Part shown: positions 10,202 through 19,232 of the stretch, one piece after another
How positions within the stretch are numbered: the first letter of the stretch is position 1
How the letters are laid out: every line of letters begins with the position of its first letter
DNA from: Hymenobacter sp.
Lineage (GTDB): Bacteria > Bacteroidota > Bacteroidia > Cytophagales > Hymenobacteraceae
Direction of reading: 5' to 3'
Length of the DNA stretch: 64,000 nt
Assembly (NCBI GenBank): GCA_028288445.1
Contig: JAQBNT010000242.1
Coordinates: 62,001 to 126,000, forward strand
Made by a program: the position numbers and the translations under genes
The notes under the pieces: model-generated
Database searches by the model: none
What the model saw: only the letters and a program-made list of their open reading frames with translations
Told to the model about the DNA's origin: nothing

Positions 10202-11113
10202 CTACTCGTCCTTCCACATGGCCACCACGGGCTCGCCGTTGCCCACGCGGTAGGCGCGGCGCATGAAGTTGGAGTTGAATTCGAGGGCGATGTTGCCGTG
10301 TGGGTCGATGGCAATCATGCCTTTGTCGCCCTTTAGCTCGTCGTCGCGCAGGGCCAGGGCGGCCTGGCAGGCTTCGGCCAGCGGCAGGCCCTTGTACTTC
10401 ACCAGCGCATATACCTCGTGGGCCAGCGCGCCGCGCATAATCACCTCGCCGTCGCCGGTGCAGGATACGGCGCAGGAATCGTTGCTGGCGTAGGTGCCGC
10501 CGCCCAGGATGGGGCTGTCGCCCACGCGGCCTTTCAGCTGGCCCTCTATGCCGCCGGTGCTGGTGGCCACGGCTAGGTTGCCGTCCTGGTCGAGCGCCAC
10601 GGCGCCCACGGTGTCGTGGCCGGCCATTGCGCCTTCCTTCTGCACGATTTCCAGCCACTGCTGGTACGTTTTTTCGGTGATGAAATAGCTGGGGCCGCGC
10701 ACGGGCAGGCCTTTTTCGAGGGCCAGCTCTAGGGCGCCCAGCTCGGCGAGGCCCACGTGGGGGCTGTGCTCCATCACGGCGCGGGCCAGGCTGATGGGGT
10801 TTTGCACATAGGGCACGGCGCTCACGGCCCCGGCTTTCAGGGTGCGGCCGTCCATGATGGCGGCGTCCATCTTCACCTCGCCCTGCTGGGTGAGGCCGCT
10901 GCCCCGGCCGGCGTTGAAGTGCTCATTGTCTTCGAGGGAACGCACCACGGCCTCCACGGCATCGAGGGCGGGGCCGCCGCGGTGCAGGATTTTCCAGCCG
11001 GCCTGCAGGGCGTCGGCCAGGCCTTCGCGCTGGGCGGCTTCTTCTTCCGGGCTCAACTCACCGGGTTTCATCGTCACGGCCCCGCCGTGAATAACAAGGG
11101 CGTATTTTTTCAT
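10202..11113 (-). CDS. iaaA: Isoaspartyl peptidase/L-asparaginase (Ntn-hydrolase)
   Basis: YALVIHGGAVTMKPGELSPE; FNAGRGSGLTQQGEVKMDAAIMDG; HDTVGAVALDQDGNLAVATSTGG (Thr nucleophile). Confidence 0.95.
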   Translation of the reverse strand: MKKYALVIHGGAVTMKPGELSPEEEAAQREGLADALQAGWKILHRGGPALDAVEAVVRSLEDNEHFNAGRGSGLTQQGEVKMDAAIMDGRTLKAGAVSAVPYVQNPISLARAVMEHSPHVGLAELGALELALEKGLPVRGPSYFITEKTYQQWLEIVQKEGAMAGHDTVGAVALDQDGNLAVATSTGGIEGQLKGRVGDSPILGGGTYASNDSCAVSCTGDGEVIMRGALAHEVYALVKYKGLPLAEACQAALALRDDELKGDKGMIAIDPHGNIALEFNSNFMRRAYRVGNGEPVVAMWKDE

Positions 11114-11116
11114 GCG

Positions 11117-11536
11117 CTAGATGTGGCCGATGGGAGTGAGTTGCCAGAGCTGCCCGCAGCCGGTGGGCAGGCACTGCAGGCGGTAGTAGCCGCGCAAAAG
11201 CTGGCCGTTGAAATTGAGCCGGAGCACGCCCTGGGCCAGCTCGTGGCGCAGGGTGGCCGGGCGGCCGGGCCGGTCCGAAGCCAGCTGCATGGTACCGGTT
11301 TCGACGCAGGCCAGCGAGCTGAGCATGGGTGAGACCGACAGCAGCCACAGCAGCACGGGGCGCTTGGCCAGCTGCTTCAGCGGCATGGGCACCACCCAGT
11401 GGGCCTGGCCGCCCTGGTCGTCTTCCAGCGCCAGCTCGTAGTAGGAGGGCATTTCGCGCGAGTTGCGCACGGCAAACGAGAGGCCGGGCGGGGCGTCCAG
11501 CACCGCTTCGTCGGCGTAGGTGAGGGTGGGATTCAT
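11117..11536 (-). CDS. Hypothetical protein
   Basis: 139-aa ORF directly upstream of the asparaginase gene, same strand, 3-bp gap. Confidence 0.6.
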   Translation of the reverse strand: MNPTLTYADEAVLDAPPGLSFAVRNSREMPSYYELALEDDQGGQAHWVVPMPLKQLAKRPVLLWLLSVSPMLSSLACVETGTMQLASDRPGRPATLRHELAQGVLRLNFNGQLLRGYYRLQCLPTGCGQLWQLTPIGHI

Positions 11537-11666
11537 AGCTTGGGATATTAGGAAAGAACAGACCGGTTTATAACGAGTCTTAAGCTCAACGGAGCGACGG
11601 GGAAAAGACGGATTTTGGTTGGAATAAGTCCGGTATTTGCCCTGCGGTTTCTACGCACGGCGGCCA

Positions 11667-12551
11667 TCAGGCGCAGCGCCACTCGCCGTTTTGCAGCCAG
11701 CAGTCGGCGGCGGTGCTGCCCTCGCGCAGCACCCAGTTGCCGGGGCGGCCCTGCCACTCCAGGCGGCCGTCGGGGCCGACGCGGTGGGCAATGTCGAGGG
11801 AACGCACGTCCAGCACGTCGGTATTGGGCGACACGTAGTGCACGCGCAGCTGCTCCACGTAGTCGAGCGTGAGCTTGCCGGCATCGAGGCAGCCGGGGTG
11901 CAGGGCCAGGTTGTGGGCCGGCGAGGCCATGGCTGCCGACGGGTACAGCAGCCCATCAAACGCTTGGCCCAGCTGGCAGGCCTCGGCCACGGCAATGGAG
12001 AGGCGGTAGTGGTGCGGGTTGTCGTCGGCCACGGCGCGGGTGAAGGTGCGGGTGAGGAAGGTGGCCAGCGCACGGGTTTCGGCAGGCACCTGGGCCAGGG
12101 CCTCGTGCAGGGCCTTTTCGCGGTCGGAGTGCGGGTCGTCGGCGCAGGTATCGGCGTAGCCGAAGCTGAGGATGCGCAGCGGCTGCCGCGTCTGCCAGCG
12201 GCTGATGACAATGCCATCGCCGGGCTGCACGCGGGCCTCAAAAAACGGCGGGTGCCAGGTGGCGCTGCAATAGAACATGGGCACCCCGGCCCGGTTGGCG
12301 CGCTGGTCGTGGCGCACCGCCTCGGGCGGCGGGTACGACACGTCGGCCAGCCGGGCTGGCAGCTCCTCGCCCGTAATGCCCCGGTAGAGCAGCCGGCCCG
12401 GGGCTAGCGTGAGGCAGCGCAGGGGCTGGCCATCCAGCAGCTCGCGCACCCGCACCACCAGCTCATCAATGGAGTGCCGCCGCAAATCGAGGCGTCGCAG
12501 AGAGGCAAGCTGATGCGCAACAGGGACGGTAGCGGAAGGACTGTTTTTCAT
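11667..12551 (-). CDS. RES-domain-like protein
   Basis: LYRGITGEELPARL...RANRAGVPMFYCSATWHPPFFEARVQPGDGIVISRWQTRQPLRIL resembles RES-domain spacing (Arg...Tyr/Ser...Glu/Arg). Confidence 0.6.
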   Translation of the reverse strand: MKNSPSATVPVAHQLASLRRLDLRRHSIDELVVRVRELLDGQPLRCLTLAPGRLLYRGITGEELPARLADVSYPPPEAVRHDQRANRAGVPMFYCSATWHPPFFEARVQPGDGIVISRWQTRQPLRILSFGYADTCADDPHSDREKALHEALAQVPAETRALATFLTRTFTRAVADDNPHHYRLSIAVAEACQLGQAFDGLLYPSAAMASPAHNLALHPGCLDAGKLTLDYVEQLRVHYVSPNTDVLDVRSLDIAHRVGPDGRLEWQGRPGNWVLREGSTAADCWLQNGEWRCA

Positions 12552-12575
12552 GGAAAATGACAGGCTGAATTCACC

Positions 12576-12604
12576 AAAAATGCCCGCTGGAGGCGGGCAT
12601 TTTG
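12576..12604 (-). terminator. Terminator-like hairpin for the 12764-13261 gene
   Basis: AAAAATGCCCGC-TGGAG-GCGGGCATTTT. Confidence 0.65.
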
Positions 12605-12642
12605 TGGCTGTTACAGGGGATATTCTGAAAATTTATGAACCG

Positions 12643-12734
12643 GTCATGCTGCGCTTGTCGAAGCAGCTCTGCCACGCAACCAATCCATTCAATGCACCCA
12701 ATCGGCAGAGCTGCTTCGACAAGCTGAACATGAC
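12643..12734. repeat. Palindromic REP-like repeat
   Basis: GTCATGCTGCGCTTGTCGAAGCAGCTCTGCC ... CGGCAGAGCTGCTTCGACAAGCTGAACATGAC. Confidence 0.8.
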
Positions 12735-12763
12735 ATCCAGCATAGCAGACGGCCCGATGCTGG

Positions 12764-13261
12764 CTACAGCGCTTTCTGGTTGAGGTAGTTCTTGGCCAGG
12801 TCGTTGAGCTTGGTATCGGTGAGCTGCTCCTCGTCCAGGGTTTGGCGCAGCAGCGCGGCCACTTCGGTGTGGCCGAGGCGCTGGGCGTAATGGGCGGCGG
12901 TGCCGTAGCCCGAAATCTCGTAGTGCTCGATGCGCTGGGCGGCGGCAATCAGGGCGGCGTCCATCACCTCCTCGGTGGCGCGTTCCGACATCGTTTCCTG
13001 GCCTTCGGCGATGAGGCCGGCCATAGCCTTGCAGGTGTGGCCGTCGAGGTCCAGGTCCAGGGCTTCGCCGATGGTTTCGAGGCGCTGGAGCTGCTTTTCC
13101 GTCTCGTGCAGGTGCTTGGTGAAGCCGGCCCGCAGGCGGCCGTCTTTGGCCTTTTCGGCCATCAGGGGCAGGGCCTTTATCAGCTGGCTTTCGGCGCTGT
13201 ACAGGTCTTTGAGCTGCATTTCGAACAGGTCGTCGAGGGTTTCAAGTTTGTCGAAGAACAT
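12764..13261 (-). CDS. DUF892/YciF-family ferritin-like protein
   Basis: MFFDKLETLDDLFEMQLKDLYSAESQLIKALPLMAEKAKDGRLRAGFTKHLHETEKQLQRLE; similar to 15007-15510. Confidence 0.9.
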   Translation of the reverse strand: MFFDKLETLDDLFEMQLKDLYSAESQLIKALPLMAEKAKDGRLRAGFTKHLHETEKQLQRLETIGEALDLDLDGHTCKAMAGLIAEGQETMSERATEEVMDAALIAAAQRIEHYEISGYGTAAHYAQRLGHTEVAALLRQTLDEEQLTDTKLNDLAKNYLNQKAL

Positions 13262-13822
13262 AGGAAAGAACGAATGGTGGGCGTGAGAAAAAACGGGCTT
13301 GCCGGCCGGTTTGGCGGCGCCCCTTGCTTACGCTACCACTGCCGGGCACGTTCCCTGCGCCAATCATGCTATTCGAGCATTTTTTGCAATGAATATTTAT
13401 CGCAATAGTCTGTATAAAAGCCAATTATGTTACTCCACGCATCTCATCATAACCACCGGTTGCAGGAAATACGGAGTAAGGAAATCCGCATTAGTTCTAC
13501 TGAAATCAGGACTAATCGCACGGGCAAATCACCTCCAGGCCGCGCCCCATCATGGTAAGCCAAACCGTGGCTGCTCCCAGTGGGCTCGGCTCCATCACAT
13601 TTGAAACCGCAGGTAGCGGCCGCCTTCCGGGCAGGCGCATTTAACGTGTTTGTCCCTACGTATTATCCGGACAAAATACGTGGTTTTTACACCATTTATA
13701 CTTCATTATCAACCGTATAATTCGACAGGCCAGCCATTCCGACAGCATTCGTCGGGCACTTGCCTCACCACTTCCATTATTTTTTCTTCACCCATTTCCA
13801 CCCTCACCTCATTACACAGCTT

Positions 13823-14278
13823 ATGAACAAGCGCATTTCCCAACCGCTCCGCGCGGTCACCTTCCTGCTGGGCCTGGGCCTGGCCACCAGCACCGCCTAC
13901 GGCCAAACCACCGCCAGCGGCAGCACCTCGGGCTCTACCAGCGGCAGCACTGCCGGCTCCACCAGCGGTAGCACCAGCGGCTCAATGGGTTCCACCTCCG
14001 GCTCCACGTCGGGGTCGATGGGCTCTACCTCTGGTTCGATGGGTTCCACATCGGGCTCTACGTCGGGTTCGATGGGGACTACCTCCGGCACGGGTGGCCG
14101 CAGCTCGGGCTCCATGGCCTCCACGTCGGGTTCCCGCAACGGCTCTTCGCGGGGCAGTTCCACTTCGGGCAGCCGGAGCGGCCATAGCAAAGGCAGCAAA
14201 GGCAGCCACGGCAGCACTTCGGGTAGCACCAGCGGCTCCAGCACCAGCGGCAGCACGTCGGGCAGCACCACCCACTAG
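13823..14278 (+). CDS. Secreted low-complexity SGST/GSMGSTS repeat protein
   Basis: Signal peptide MNKRISQPLRAVTFLLGLGLATSTAYG followed by (SGST)n / SGSMGSTSGSTSG repeats to the C terminus. Confidence 0.8.
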   Translation: MNKRISQPLRAVTFLLGLGLATSTAYGQTTASGSTSGSTSGSTAGSTSGSTSGSMGSTSGSTSGSMGSTSGSMGSTSGSTSGSMGTTSGTGGRSSGSMASTSGSRNGSSRGSSTSGSRSGHSKGSKGSHGSTSGSTSGSSTSGSTSGSTTH

Positions 14279-14295
14279 GGACGCGGCATTCTGAT

Positions 14296-14360
14296 GCTTC
14301 AATCCAAACAAAACAGGCAGGCTCCGTAGCGGGGCCTGCCTGTTTTGTTTGGATTGAAGC
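14296..14360. terminator. Long bidirectional terminator-like hairpin
   Basis: Perfect 27-bp arms GCTTCAATCCAAACAAAACAGGCAGGC / GCCTGCCTGTTTTGTTTGGATTGAAGC, 11-nt loop, between convergent genes. Confidence 0.85.
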
Positions 14361-14391
14361 GGCCAGGTTGGCGCTGGATCAGGCGTTTTAC

Positions 14392-14994
14392 TCAGCCCGC
14401 GCCGCCATCTACCAGGCTGGGTACATAAAAAACGTCCGGAGCGAGGGCAGCCAGCGCCTGCAGCAGCGCCTCGTAGGGCAGACCGCCGGCCAGCACCGCG
14501 CCGGGCCCTGAGCCGCGCAGCACCACAATAGCCGGAAGGCGGTTGATTTGGTGCTGGTGCGCCTGCTGCACATCCTCCCGGAAAGCCGTGGCGCCTGCGT
14601 TGGCCGCCAGGTCGCGCTGGAACGTGGCGGCATCGAATACGGCGGGCACCTGCGTGGCCAGCTCGTCGGCCACGGCGGCCAGCACCTCGGGGCGGGCCAC
14701 GTTGCGGCCGGGCCGCCCCGCGGCAGCGGCCACCGCGTGCAGGAACAGCTCGCCGGCCGGGGCACCTTGCCGCTCGGCGCACTTCACCGCCAGGCAGGCC
14801 GGGTACGATGCCAGGGACGGGCCGCCCAGCCGGTATCGCCAAGCAAACCGGTGGCCGAACTCGGCCCGCAGCCGCTGCCAAGCCGGCTCAAAAGCCCGGC
14901 ACTGCGGGCAGAGCGGGTCGGTGTAGCACTCCAGCAGCACGGGCTTGGCCGGGGGCGGGTTTAGCGAAGCGGGCAGTTCTACAGCGTGTTCCAT
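14392..14994 (-). CDS. DsbA-family/FrnE-like thioredoxin-fold protein
   Basis: VLLECYTDPLCPQCRAFEPAWQRLRAEFG CPQC motif; NRLPAIVVL cis-Pro region. Confidence 0.8.
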   Translation of the reverse strand: MEHAVELPASLNPPPAKPVLLECYTDPLCPQCRAFEPAWQRLRAEFGHRFAWRYRLGGPSLASYPACLAVKCAERQGAPAGELFLHAVAAAAGRPGRNVARPEVLAAVADELATQVPAVFDAATFQRDLAANAGATAFREDVQQAHQHQINRLPAIVVLRGSGPGAVLAGGLPYEALLQALAALAPDVFYVPSLVDGGAG

Positions 14995-15006
14995 TACGGG
15001 TGGCTT

Positions 15007-15510
15007 TCAGGAAGAGCTAATTGCTTTTTCATCGATAGAGCTGATGGCCAGCTGGTTCAGCAGTTCATCGGTGTTTTTCTCCTCGGCCAGCGTGGCAGCC
15101 AGTATGTCGGCCGCGCTGGCCAGGCCCAGGCGCTTGGCAAAGTGCACCACGGTGCCGTACTGGGCTATTTCGAAATGCTCCACGCCCTGCGCCGCGCTGA
15201 TAATGGCGGCATCGCGCACCTCGTCGGTGGCACGCAGGGCCATCAGCTGCTCGCCTTCTTCAATCAGGCCTTTCATGGCGTGGCAGCTGGGGCCGTTCAG
15301 GTTCATGTCGAGGCCTTTGGCCACTTGTTCGAGGCGGGCAATGTGGTTTTCGGTTTCGCGCAGGTGCACTTCCAGCGCCCTTTTCAGATGGGGGTCGGTG
15401 GCCTTGGCGGCCATTTTGGGCAGGGCTTTGGTGAGTTGCTTTTCGGCGTCGTACAGGCCTTGCAGCTTGATTTCGAGCAAGCCTTCGAGGGATTCTATTT
15501 TATCGAACAT
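15007..15510 (-). CDS. DUF892/YciF-family ferritin-like protein (second copy)
   Basis: MFDKIESLEGLLEIKLQGLYDAEKQLTKALPKMAAKATDPHLKRALEVHLRETENHIARLEQ. Confidence 0.9.
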   Translation of the reverse strand: MFDKIESLEGLLEIKLQGLYDAEKQLTKALPKMAAKATDPHLKRALEVHLRETENHIARLEQVAKGLDMNLNGPSCHAMKGLIEEGEQLMALRATDEVRDAAIISAAQGVEHFEIAQYGTVVHFAKRLGLASAADILAATLAEEKNTDELLNQLAISSIDEKAISSS

Positions 15511-15588
15511 GGGAAAGAGAATAAGGAGTGAAATGAAAACGGGTAATAGGCCCGCCTGCCAATGCCTGCTGGGTAGCAGTTCATTAGC

Positions 15589-15623
15589 AAAAAAGCCCCT
15601 GGAGAACACCCCAAGGGCTTTTT
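15589..15623 (-). terminator. Terminator-like hairpin downstream of the KGG stress gene
   Basis: AAAAAGCCCCTGG ... CCAAGGGCTTTTT. Confidence 0.6.
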
Positions 15624-15678
15624 CACAACTGAATACTGGGGGGCTGGCACCTTCGGTTAACTCCCACAGGAGCGTGGT

Positions 15679-15981
15679 CTAGCGTTTGCCGCCGCTTTTT
15701 TCGCCGCCTTTGCGGCCGGCCTCACGGGCCTCTTCCGAGGTGAACTCGTGGCCCCGGCCACTCTCGTGCGAGGCTTTGCCGCCTTCGCTGGAAATGCGGC
15801 GCTGCTCCTCGGGGTCCATGCCGGCAAAGCCCCGGCCGCCCTGACCGCCGCCGTTACCGCCCTGGTTGCCGCCACTGTTGCCGCCCTGACCTTTCTGCGC
15901 TTTGGCTTCGCCGCCTTTGCGGCCAGCTTCGGCGTGCTGCTCGGAGCTGCCGCCACGGGTGTTTTTCTGGTTATCTGCCAT
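15679..15981 (-). CDS. KGG-motif general stress protein
   Basis: EAGRKGGEAKAQKGQGG...GGKASHESGRGHEFTSEEAREAGRKGGEKSGG repeats. Confidence 0.88.
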   Translation of the reverse strand: MADNQKNTRGGSSEQHAEAGRKGGEAKAQKGQGGNSGGNQGGNGGGQGGRGFAGMDPEEQRRISSEGGKASHESGRGHEFTSEEAREAGRKGGEKSGGKR

Positions 15982-16181
15982 GAGTGAAAAGAGTTAAAAA
16001 GTGAATGATAACTACCCTTCCTCTAACGGCCTACACAGGCCCAGCGGTTACGAAAAATACATTATAATACGCTGCTTATTAATGAATTGGTAATTTATCC
16101 GGAGGGCCGATACGTGACTTTCCACCGCGGCTGCGTAGTTCCTGCATCCGGCTCCGTATTGTGCCCGGCAGCCCGTTTGGC

Positions 16182-17381
16182 TTAGTGCAGCTCCACGAAA
16201 AAGCAGGTGCCCGCGCCCTCCTGGCTTTCCACCCACAGCTTGCCGCGGTGCAGCTGCACAATCTGGCGGCTGATGAACAGGCCCAGGCCCGTGGCCGCTT
16301 CGCCCCCCACGCCGGGGCGGGCTGCGGGGCTGAATTTCTCAAACAAGTCGGCTTGCAGGGCCTCCGGAATGCCAATGCCCGTGTCGCGCACCGTGAGCAG
16401 CATCCGGCCCGCCCGCTCCCGCAGTCCCACCGTCACCTGGCCGCCGGCGGGCGTGAATTTCAGCGCGTTGCTCACCAGGTTATCCACCACCCGGCCAAAA
16501 ATGTCGGCGTTCAGGTTGGCGTGCAGGGCCTGGGGCGGCAGGTCCAGCGTTAGGGCGAGGCCCTTGTTGTGGGCCGCCAGCTGGTAAGTGGCCAGCCGGC
16601 ATTGCAGCAGGGTGCTGAGGTCGGTGGGCTGTTTTTTCAGGTGGCTGGCATCGAGCGAGCCCAGCAGCAGCACGTCCTGCAGCAGCTTGGTGGCATTGGC
16701 GCAGGCCCAGCGGATGGGGGCCAGGTAGTTGGCCGTGTCGGCGGCGTTGTCCGTCGCAAACGTGGCCGCGTCTACCTGGCGCTGGAGCAGGTCGACCAGC
16801 AGCTGGATGTGGCCGATGGGCGCCTTTAAATCGTGCGTCACCAGGTACAGAATCGTCTCCTGCGCGTCGTAGAGGCGCTTGAGCGACAGCTCCAGGGCCT
16901 TGCGGTCGCTGATGTCTTCCAGCTGGGTATAGCCCAGCTCCTCGTCGCCATCAGGAAAGCGAATGGACGTGACCTGGCACCAGAACGAGCTGCCGTCGCA
17001 GCGCACCAGGCAGGTTTCCAACGTGAAGCTCGGCAGCTTGTGGCTCCACAGCCGCTGCTGCAGAAACTGCCAGTCGGCGTGGTGGTCGGGGTGGGCAAAC
17101 TCCAGGATGCGGTGGCCCACCACTTCGTCCGGCCGGGCACAGCCCAGCATGTCGAGCACGGCCCGGTTGGCCTGTCGAATGACCAGGTCCGAGGTAATGA
17201 TTTTCTGGCCGAACGGCGCGTTTTCAAACACCGTCCGGAAGCGGGCCTGTTGCCGTGCCTCTTCGTCGGAGGTGGTCTGTTGCGCCTGTGCCGTTACCTG
17301 TTCGGCGCGCAGCTGCTGGTTTTCTTCGCGGAGGTCCGTGTTTTGTTGCTCAGGAGCTGTACTATCGGCCAGGGTTTTCAT
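16182..17381 (-). CDS. PAS-domain sensor histidine kinase
   Basis: FRTVFENAPFGQKIITSDLVIRQANRAVLDMLG PAS; LVTHDLKAPIGHIQLLVDLL HisKA; NLVSNALKFTPAGGQVTV and DTGIGIPEALQADLFEKFSPA...GLGLFISRQIVQLHRGKLWVES ATPase. Confidence 0.95.
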   Translation of the reverse strand: MKTLADSTAPEQQNTDLREENQQLRAEQVTAQAQQTTSDEEARQQARFRTVFENAPFGQKIITSDLVIRQANRAVLDMLGCARPDEVVGHRILEFAHPDHHADWQFLQQRLWSHKLPSFTLETCLVRCDGSSFWCQVTSIRFPDGDEELGYTQLEDISDRKALELSLKRLYDAQETILYLVTHDLKAPIGHIQLLVDLLQRQVDAATFATDNAADTANYLAPIRWACANATKLLQDVLLLGSLDASHLKKQPTDLSTLLQCRLATYQLAAHNKGLALTLDLPPQALHANLNADIFGRVVDNLVSNALKFTPAGGQVTVGLRERAGRMLLTVRDTGIGIPEALQADLFEKFSPAARPGVGGEAATGLGLFISRQIVQLHRGKLWVESQEGAGTCFFVELH

Positions 17382-17598
17382 AGCAAGATTCGGCGCGAAG
17401 CCGAGGGGAGGGAAAGCAAGTTACGCGCAACGCCAGCGCCGGGCTGGGCTATTGGCAGCAGAGCAGTGCCGAAAAGGCGGCCGCCCACCGCGGGGCTGGC
17501 CCATCGTCCCGACGGACGGTGCGCACCCAATGCCGCTGGCGGTACCGTAGCCCGGGTTCGGCTCAGGGTTTCCCGCAGTGCCCCTCCGTAATTTCCCG

Positions 17599-17646
17599 AA
17601 GGCCCTTGCAGAAAGTACTTAATTTGAGCTGCAGGGCCTTTTTTGC
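17599..17646 (+). terminator. Terminator-like hairpin
   Basis: AAGGCCCTTGCAG ... CTGCAGGGCCTTTTTT. Confidence 0.5.
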
Positions 17647-17727
17647 TCATCCCAACCCAGAAAATGGTCGTTTAACTGGTCCCGCCGGCTTCCACGTCGG
17701 CGGCACTTCCACTGTCTTTTCTGAGCT

Positions 17728-17922
17728 ATGAAAACTACCCCAACCTCCGCCCATCCGGCCTCGCTGGCCGACCCGAGAATCGTGAAGAAGATCCGGCGCG
17801 ACCACGCATCCGCTGCGCTGTCTGATGGCCTGCCCGGCGAGCAGGACCACGACTACCTTCCGCCGCTCAGCGCCCTGCCCCAGGGGCTGCGCCTTACGGA
17901 TTTTGGCCGGCCCCGGCTGTAG
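17728..17922 (+). CDS. Small hypothetical protein
   Basis: 64-aa ORF, weak support. Confidence 0.35.
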   Translation: MKTTPTSAHPASLADPRIVKKIRRDHASAALSDGLPGEQDHDYLPPLSALPQGLRLTDFGRPRL

Positions 17923-18001
17923 CCTTTCCGCTGGCCGGCCCCGCGCCGGCCGCACGCCTCGGAATGCCCGCTGGCTAGCCGCTCCTTAACCTGTTTTTCT
18001 G

Positions 18002-18226
18002 ATGCAAATCACCATCCATCGGCAGAAAGCGCCCGCGTTTGCCACGCCCGAGGAGCACGACCGCCACTACCGCTACTTGGTGGTGCGGCCCCTGGCTACC
18101 TCCCCGGCCGACATCCTGGGCCGCTACCGCTCCCGGCGCGAAGCCGAGCACGCCGCCGCGCAACAATTCGCGGGCACCGATGTGGAGGTAATGACGGCCC
18201 AGGCCCTGCGCCGCCTGGCCGGGTAA
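18002..18226 (+). CDS. Small hypothetical protein
   Basis: 74-aa ORF, plausible composition. Confidence 0.45.
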   Translation: MQITIHRQKAPAFATPEEHDRHYRYLVVRPLATSPADILGRYRSRREAEHAAAQQFAGTDVEVMTAQALRRLAG

Positions 18227-18277
18227 TTACGGCATTAGCTCTCCTGAGTCACTGGGAGCGTTTTCCACCTCAGCCCC

Positions 18278-18607
18278 ATGAATTCTGACCTGATTAGCGA
18301 AATCAACGCGGCCATTCGGGCTTACTGCACCCAGGCGCGGGCCCTCACGCTCACGGCCACCGACTTTTACGACTGGCTCAAATCCCTGCCGCCCGCCCGG
18401 CGGGCCGAGGTGCGGCAGCGCGGCCTGCGTGCCAGCCGCGCCGAGCCCGAATTCCTCCGCTTCTGCCTCGAATGGCGCGGCATCGACCTGTGGGGCTTCA
18501 TGGCCGCCAACCTGTCCCTCCCCGCCTTCGACCTCTGGGTGGCCACCGGCCAAAGCGCCTGCCCACAGCCCATTCACCGCCCTTATTCCACCCCTGCCGT
18601 CTCTTAG
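18278..18607 (+). CDS. Hypothetical protein
   Basis: 109-aa ORF with well-formed helical composition. Confidence 0.5.
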   Translation: MNSDLISEINAAIRAYCTQARALTLTATDFYDWLKSLPPARRAEVRQRGLRASRAEPEFLRFCLEWRGIDLWGFMAANLSLPAFDLWVATGQSACPQPIHRPYSTPAVS

Positions 18608-18685
18608 CGGAGTAAGGTTATTCTATTTCAAGAAAATCAGGCAGCCCATTGCTTCGGCCCGGCTTTAGTTCGAAAACACCGTCGG

Positions 18686-18725
<40 letters not shown>

Positions 18726-18916
18726 GCATTCCGATGACTACGCCGGGTGTTAGTACCACCTCGGCAAGCGAGAGCTCCCGCCAGCGTGCTACCGCCACAT
18801 CAATCGTGTCGGACGCTACTCGTTTCTGCCCGACGAAACCGCGTTGCGGACGGGACTATGGCCGCTAAGAACCGGCACTTAGCGCAGGAGTATGCCCCTT
18901 TACTGAAAGAACCCCG

Positions 18917-19153
18917 TTACGCTTCATTTTTCCACTCTTGGTCAAAACACGTATCGAGCAAGGCGTGGGCGGCCTGCACGCGGAAGAGTTCTGCTTGCGT
19001 GTCCAGCTCCTCGTTCCGTAGCTTGGGGCGCAGCAGCTGGGCAATGGCGCCTTTGTCCGCCGCCGGCTCCAAGGGGCCTTTCATGGCTTTGATAACTTCA
19101 CTCGCGGACAGCCTGGATTCGTTGGCCTCCGGGCGGGTTAAGAGGAAGCGCAC
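18917..19153 (-). CDS. Hypothetical protein
   Basis: MRFLLTRPEANESRLSASEVIKAMKGPLEPAADKGAIAQLLRPKLRNEELDTQAELFRVQAAHALL; natural-looking composition. Confidence 0.4.
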   Translation of the reverse strand: MRFLLTRPEANESRLSASEVIKAMKGPLEPAADKGAIAQLLRPKLRNEELDTQAELFRVQAAHALLDTCFDQEWKNEA

Positions 19154-19232
19154 GAAAAACGAGAGGTGAGCCGAGCAATCGTAGCGGGCACAGGCCCACA
19201 GGTATCACTAAGCAAAGTTGGTGTTCGCCAAA

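Noticed and set aside
13901-14278. CRISPR or DNA tandem array
   Set aside because: In-frame coding repeat of a signal-peptide protein with degenerate codons.
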